This document shows positions 17,188 to 21,048 of a DNA stretch of 21,048 nucleotides, piece by piece. Made by a program: the position numbers and the translations under genes. Source of the stretch: Methanosarcina sp. (GTDB taxonomy: Archaea; Halobacteriota; Methanosarcinia; Methanosarcinales; Methanosarcinaceae). Below the pieces are notes generated by a model. The model made no database searches, had not been told where the DNA came from, and saw only the letters and a list, made by a program, of their open reading frames with translations. The stretch covers positions 1 through 21,048 of the forward strand of contig JAMXLQ010000233.1 in assembly GCA_024280975.1 (NCBI GenBank), read 5' to 3'. Each line of letters opens with the position of its first letter. The first letter of the stretch is position 1.

Positions 17188-18114
17188 TCACTGCTTTCCC
17201 TCACACACATCTCTTGAATTTCGGGTAAAAGTTCCCGAAATTCGGGATAATAATGTTATAAGCCCTTGATTCCTGTAGTAAGCTCTTATTTCAGGGTCTT
17301 GAATTTTTTTCTCCCTTTTAATTGCCGAACCAAAATATCCCCAGCAGTAAGCAATGCCTATATAATAGGGAGACTTCACGGAAAAGTAAAGCACGTTTAG
17401 TAGAGCTATGAAGGGATTTTTGCCAAGGTAATAAGCCATCCATCCGTTTTTCAGATATCCACTCCAGAGCCCGTTAGCTGCACTTGTTTTACGTTTTTGA
17501 ATCTGGACGACATCAGCATATTGCATTACCTTCCAGCCTCGCAAGAAAGCTTTTATATTGGAAATTGAATCTGGCGATGGCTCAACCTGGTAACCGCCAG
17601 TATCAAGGAAGCACTCTTTCTTCCAGATTCTTCCTGTGCCACGAGGAAGGTTTTTTGTAGTCACTTCCAAGGAAAGTTTTCCACCATTATCATAATAAAT
17701 TCCACCACTTACGATTCCAATAGAATTATCCTTTTCAAACTCAGCCAGAAGTTTTCTAAAATAATTATCTTCTAGGATAGTATCGGCATCAAGAAGGCAT
17801 ATATACTCGAATTCGATATTATTTTCCCTACAATACTCGAGCGCATGGTCAAAGCCCTGTTTGCAGACATAACTATAGTGAAAAGTAATATCTCGTGGCC
17901 TTGGAGGTAGTCTTATGCTATGTATCCAGGAATAGCTTGCCCGCAGATCTTCGAGAAGATATGGTGTCCTGTCTGTACTCCCGTCATCGACTATAATCCA
18001 TAACTCAGGTTTTAATTTCTGTCTTATTACAGACTTCGAGACTTCGGGTAGGTTTTGTTCTTCATTCTTTGCAGGTGTAATCAGCAGGTATTTTCCTTTT
18101 AATTCAGGGTCCAT
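17188..18114 (-). CDS. Glycosyltransferase family 2 (GT-A fold)
   Basis: About 308 residues. The N-terminal GT-A domain has YLLITPAKNEEQNLPEV, then IIVDDGSTDRT for nucleotide binding and LLDADTIL containing the metal-binding DxD. Further on, GIVSGGIYYDNGG and RGTGRIWKKECFLDTGGY form the acceptor side. A moderately hydrophobic C-terminal stretch (NPFIALLNVLYFSVKSPYYIGIAYCWGYF) probably holds the enzyme at the membrane. It would add one sugar from a nucleotide donor to a lipid-linked or polymer acceptor, inverting the linkage. The frame reaches 10 codons further upstream, but those codons lie inside the end of the deacetylase gene and the ATG at 18112-18114 has GGTGGTGGGG just before it, so I choose this start; the overlap of 11 bases suggests translational coupling within the operon. 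Confidence 0.92.
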   Translation of the reverse strand: MDPELKGKYLLITPAKNEEQNLPEVSKSVIRQKLKPELWIIVDDGSTDRTPYLLEDLRASYSWIHSIRLPPRPRDITFHYSYVCKQGFDHALEYCRENNIEFEYICLLDADTILEDNYFRKLLAEFEKDNSIGIVSGGIYYDNGGKLSLEVTTKNLPRGTGRIWKKECFLDTGGYQVEPSPDSISNIKAFLRGWKVMQYADVVQIQKRKTSAANGLWSGYLKNGWMAYYLGKNPFIALLNVLYFSVKSPYYIGIAYCWGYFGSAIKREKKIQDPEIRAYYRNQGLITLLSRISGTFTRNSRDVCEGKQ

Positions 18115-19144
18115 CTCCCCACCACCTGTAAATTTCTTCCCCACTTGTCATCCATGCCCTTTTTTCAGAGCAGTATTGAAGCACCTTTTCGTACAGCCTT
18201 ACCCAATCTTTTCGGAAACTGCAACCAAAAACGAAGTTATGCCACAGCAGGGTAATGACACCGTTGAGACTTGCTGTAGTATCAATCAGATTTTTTGTGC
18301 GCTCCCAGGCTTCTTCAAAAGATTTTGAGGTCTTAAAAAGAGCAACATCCATTATAACAAGTGGAATTTCAAGGATATCTATTTCTTTTCCTGTGTTAAG
18401 GTTATATGGATTGAAAGGATGACACATTCCATTCCTAAAGCCAACTGAATACCTGTGTCCAAAGGTGGAATCATAGCTGAAACCAGCATCTGCCAGTATT
18501 TCCCAAGAGTCTGGAGTTTTGAACCTGAGGTAATGGTTGCGAAAACCCAGTACTGTTTTTCCTAGAGCAGTTTCGAGCCTTTTTTTTTCTTTTTTAATTG
18601 CTTCCAAGTTATTATATGAATAATAGCCACCATGAAGGCCAACTTCCCATCCTCTGTCTGAAACTTCTCCCAGATAATGGCTTATATCCTCTATGTTATA
18701 TCTGAATCGTAAGGGATCGGATTCTGTAGCAATGAAATAAAAAGAAGAATTTGCTCCAAAACTGGCTTCAAGGTCCATGATTTCAGAAAAATTAAGGTAA
18801 GGAGAGTAGTCTATCCCCTTCAATTTCCACAGTAAATGAGCTAGAGAATCCTTAAGATTCGACTGTTTAAGGCAGTAAGCTGAAGACAGTAAGCTATGGT
18901 AAAAAGATGGATAGATGTCATCTACATCATGGGTCAAACAAACGGCAAACTTTTTGTTCTCAGGGAATTCGACCTGTATACCATGTTCCATAAGATATCT
19001 GGAAACACTAGGCTCAGAAGCATTTTTGAGATCTTTTTCAGAGAAAAGAAAACGCCCATGTTCATCCAGTTTTTCGGGAGAATATTCTTCTTTTCGGGTG
19101 AAGAGATCCCAGATATCCTGATTTTGCTTCAATAAATCATGCAT
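18104..19144 (-). CDS. Polysaccharide deacetylase-like protein with altered metal motif
   Basis: About 346 residues, NodB-like fold of a longer sub-family than the protein at 1932-2831. Residues 1-65 form an N-terminal helical extension; AVCLTHDVDD (67-76) gives the aspartates, SSFYFIAT is the core strand, VGLHGGYYSYN (168-178) is the second motif, GFRNHYLRF (200-208) is the third, and YDSTFGHRYSVGFR follows. In classical enzymes the second motif is HxxxH; here H171 is followed four places on by Y175, so one metal ligand is missing or replaced. Related deacetylase-like proteins with H-G-S-Y-type motifs are, as I recall, common in polysaccharide loci. Two starts are possible: ATG 19151-19153 and ATG 19142-19144; GGATGAG before the second favours it. 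It overlaps the DUF354 gene by 8 bases and the GT2 gene by 11. Confidence 0.85.
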   Translation of the reverse strand: MHDLLKQNQDIWDLFTRKEEYSPEKLDEHGRFLFSEKDLKNASEPSVSRYLMEHGIQVEFPENKKFAVCLTHDVDDIYPSFYHSLLSSAYCLKQSNLKDSLAHLLWKLKGIDYSPYLNFSEIMDLEASFGANSSFYFIATESDPLRFRYNIEDISHYLGEVSDRGWEVGLHGGYYSYNNLEAIKKEKKRLETALGKTVLGFRNHYLRFKTPDSWEILADAGFSYDSTFGHRYSVGFRNGMCHPFNPYNLNTGKEIDILEIPLVIMDVALFKTSKSFEEAWERTKNLIDTTASLNGVITLLWHNFVFGCSFRKDWVRLYEKVLQYCSEKRAWMTSGEEIYRWWGDGP

Positions 19145-20210
19145 AACTCTCATCCGAAACTGAGGATAAAAATATCCCTGATTTTTTATCAGGAAGGCTT
19201 TCTATAAGCTTGACCATAAATTCGGTGACATTGACCTTATCCTTGAGAAGAGCCACTCTTTTTAAGCCCCAAGTTTTCTTAAGTTCGGGATCATTGAGAA
19301 GTTCTATGATTTTTGCCAGAGCGGAATCTGAATCACTATAGTTAAAAATCAAACCATACTTATTCTCCAGCTCGGAGAAATTCCCCATTGTTCCCGCAAG
19401 AGTGGAAACATAGATTGAAGGAGTGCCCAGGATTGCACTCTCAACAGCCATGGTCGCTCCTTCACCTACATACAACGTTGCATAATAAAGCAGGTGATGA
19501 ATTTTTTCAGGAGGAACCCGGATTCGATACTTCTCGAATTCCCTTCCCAGTGGTCCTTCTGAGGTGATGAACACTTTCCCGAATTTTTCAAGTTCCTGGA
19601 CAAACTCTAGTTTATTTTCAATTCCATGTTGACCGACATCATGATGAGCTCCCCATGAAACGAAACGAAGAATTGTAAAGGGCTCATCTATTTCTACACC
19701 CAGATCTTTTAGAACTTCAGAAGATGGGGTGAAATAAGATGGATGAAGATAAGCCAGTTCATGATAACCACTATATCTTAACTGCTTTTTTCCTTCATCC
19801 TTTTGATAGCATGAAGGGGTACAAATTATGTCACAAAAAGGATAGGTTATCTTCTGGGCCATAACCGCGTGTTCAGTATCATTAAATATTATAGATTTTC
19901 TCCGCTGCATCCAGGATACATGAGCCACAGACGGAGAAAGGACACCAATAAGAATGTCAGGTTTGAATCGTCTAGTAATGTTAAAAGTCTTGAGTTCCCT
20001 TATAAGCCATTCTTCAAACAAATTAACCCGTCCTGGTTTTACTTTACTTAGGACAGTATGCGGGATTTTATAAGCATTCAAGAGATCTATTACCACATCC
20101 TTATCTCGCGAAACCACCATTATTTGATGTCCTTTTTTTTGAAGACTCCATATAGTGTTTTTAAAGAAATGAACATGAGCTGGATGTCCTATGTCGATAA
20201 GAACTTTCAA
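19137..20210 (-). CDS. DUF354 protein, GT-B/UDP-GlcNAc 2-epimerase-like fold
   Basis: A protein of about 357 residues, first gene of the five-gene operon. It starts KVLIDIGHPAHVHFFKN, the hallmark opening of DUF354 proteins, then VVSRDKDVVIDLL, FNDTEHA and near residue 275 GEGATMAVESAILGTPSIYV, a nucleotide-sugar-binding-type loop. The family resembles UDP-N-acetylglucosamine 2-epimerases and GT-B transferases, but its exact reaction is not established; it occurs in archaeal and bacterial surface-glycan loci. Here it should supply or transfer an amino sugar. The frame could start at GTG 20217-20219, but GGAGTG (20217-20222) then overlaps that codon; the TTG at 20208-20210, six bases after the site, restores the family N-terminus M-KVLIDIGHPAH and is preferred. 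The deacetylase gene begins inside its 3' end. Confidence 0.88.
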   Translation of the reverse strand: MKVLIDIGHPAHVHFFKNTIWSLQKKGHQIMVVSRDKDVVIDLLNAYKIPHTVLSKVKPGRVNLFEEWLIRELKTFNITRRFKPDILIGVLSPSVAHVSWMQRRKSIIFNDTEHAVMAQKITYPFCDIICTPSCYQKDEGKKQLRYSGYHELAYLHPSYFTPSSEVLKDLGVEIDEPFTILRFVSWGAHHDVGQHGIENKLEFVQELEKFGKVFITSEGPLGREFEKYRIRVPPEKIHHLLYYATLYVGEGATMAVESAILGTPSIYVSTLAGTMGNFSELENKYGLIFNYSDSDSALAKIIELLNDPELKKTWGLKRVALLKDKVNVTEFMVKLIESLPDKKSGIFLSSVSDESYA

Positions 20211-20787
20211 TATTTCCACTCCCCAAATTAAGATTTCCTAATTAAATACTAAGAAAATAAATAGTGCATATACAAGGGCCTTTCAGATATGGAGTAAAAA
20301 GATTATCTCAAACCCAATGTAAAGCGTATGAAACAAACTAATATCAACTATTCAGGAAACTTTCCTCCTTTCCTTAGATAAAGGCGCGCAGTCAAGTCCC
20401 GGATCTCACTCAACCCTTGTTCCGAGCCTTTCTGTCAGATAGATTTTTTGCGTCTTACTCTACCCTAAAAGACAGTAGATATTACGATCCAGTGGCTGAG
20501 CATCTCCTTAACAGTATCCTTATAGAGCTTAATTTTCAATTTGTTTATGATCACTAACAAACAAAATTATTATTAGAAGATAAATAGCTCAAGAATAAAT
20601 AGTTATGGAAACATTGTTACTGAACTAAGGTAACTCAAATTTTGAGTTTGGAGAAATTATAGACTTTTTTTAATCTCAAAAATAAAGAATAATAGTTATT
20701 TAGCTTCTGATACATTTGACAGAAAAATACACGTACAAGAAAGAAAAAAGGTCATAAAAATAAAAAAGTTAATAGATTTTAGGGAAG
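20211..20787. other. Upstream region of the five-gene operon
   Basis: This gap of about 580 bases contains the likely operon promoter. On the minus strand, 20348-20530 is a 61-codon stretch interrupted by only two stops (reads such as KLYKDTVKEML and LSEIRDLTARLYLRKGG), with higher GC than the surroundings; it could be a remnant of a decayed gene, product unknown. The remainder, 20540-20787, is AT-rich and shows nothing. Confidence 0.45.
20266..20277 (-). promoter_or_regulatory. Possible TATA box of the five-gene operon
   Basis: The minus strand reads TTGTATATGCAC. A transcript start about 27 bases downstream, near 20244, would give a leader of about 34 bases including the GGAG site. Surrounding DNA is AT-rich, so this is tentative; no better candidate was seen within 100 bases. 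Confidence 0.3.
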
Positions 20788-21048
20788 TTACCTTGTAAAA
20801 ATTATTTTCATACCTGCAAAGAGGAAACTAGCAATAAAACATATTATAAGAGGATAAATTCCCATATCCATTGAATCTACAGAAAACTCATCTTCTTCTC
20901 TTGAAGCTAGCAGCATTTCCTTCATACCTAGAAGAGCGATTAGCCCTACGACCGTTATCTGATAATATACAGGAATTCCAAAATCTGTCGAGAGAAAACA
21001 GATGCCTAAATCTGGAAGAGGACTTCCCACTGCAAATTCCGTACCCAT
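20788..21048 (-). CDS. Small membrane protein, possibly cut by right edge
   Basis: The frame enters at the very edge (its first codon is an ATG at 21046-21048) and runs 86 codons to a TAG stop. Two hydrophobic segments are visible, near residues 24-41 (YYQITVVGLIALLGM) and 63-83 (IYPLIICFIASFLFAGMKII), separated by an acidic loop SREEDEFSVDSMD. No catalytic motif is present and I do not recognise the family. Because the ATG coincides with the window end, I cannot see a ribosome site or tell whether this is the true start or the C-terminal tail of a larger membrane protein. It shares the strand of the operon but is separated from it by about 580 bases, so a functional link is only suggested by proximity. 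Confidence 0.6.
   Translation of the reverse strand: MGTEFAVGSPLPDLGICFLSTDFGIPVYYQITVVGLIALLGMKEMLLASREEDEFSVDSMDMGIYPLIICFIASFLFAGMKIIFTR

Noticed and set aside
1..21048. Insertion sequence, CRISPR array, tRNA or rRNA
   Set aside because: Looked for terminal inverted repeats, transposase motifs, regularly spaced repeats and the T-loop consensus; only the GGTTCAGATCC at 3420 resembled a T-loop, and it belongs to the beta-helix pseudogene.

Overview
The window looks like an archaeal chromosome segment, most probably from Methanosarcina or a close relative. It is AT-rich. Several starts are preceded by GGAGG, GGGG or GGTGAT Shine-Dalgarno sites, and two of them are probably TTG. One gene encodes a disaggregatase-type protein (parallel beta-helix followed by a domain carrying the literal motif DNRLRE), an architecture I associate strongly with Methanosarcina. 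The genus is inferred from this, not proved.

The theme is synthesis, export and remodelling of a cell-surface polysaccharide. Left part (1-9700), mixed orientations and wide gaps: a polytopic membrane protein cut by the left edge (-), a polysaccharide deacetylase of the VDIEDWYH type (-), a decayed beta-helix gene (+), a serine-acetyltransferase-like left-handed beta-helix protein with no canonical start codon (-), an intact membrane-anchored disaggregatase-like protein (+), and a membrane glycosyltransferase made of two fused GT2 domains, the first apparently catalytically degenerate (-). Middle (11160-14657): two plus-strand genes, a GT-C-like polytopic membrane protein and a Wzx-type flippase, probably one transcript. 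Right part (14839-20210): a compact five-gene minus-strand operon in the order DUF354 protein, second deacetylase, GT2, GT4, FemAB/GNAT-like transferase. The right edge holds a small membrane protein that may be incomplete.

A plausible joint role (inference): soluble and membrane GTs assemble a lipid-linked glycan, the flippase moves it outward, the GT-C-like protein acts outside the membrane, deacetylases and acetyltransferases adjust N- and O-acetylation, the FemAB-like enzyme may add an amino acid or acyl group, and the disaggregatase-like protein trims or binds the matrix. In Methanosarcina the known candidate polymer is methanochondroitin, but nothing here proves which polymer is made.

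I saw no rRNA, tRNA, CRISPR array or intact insertion sequence. About a quarter of the window has no gene I can support.
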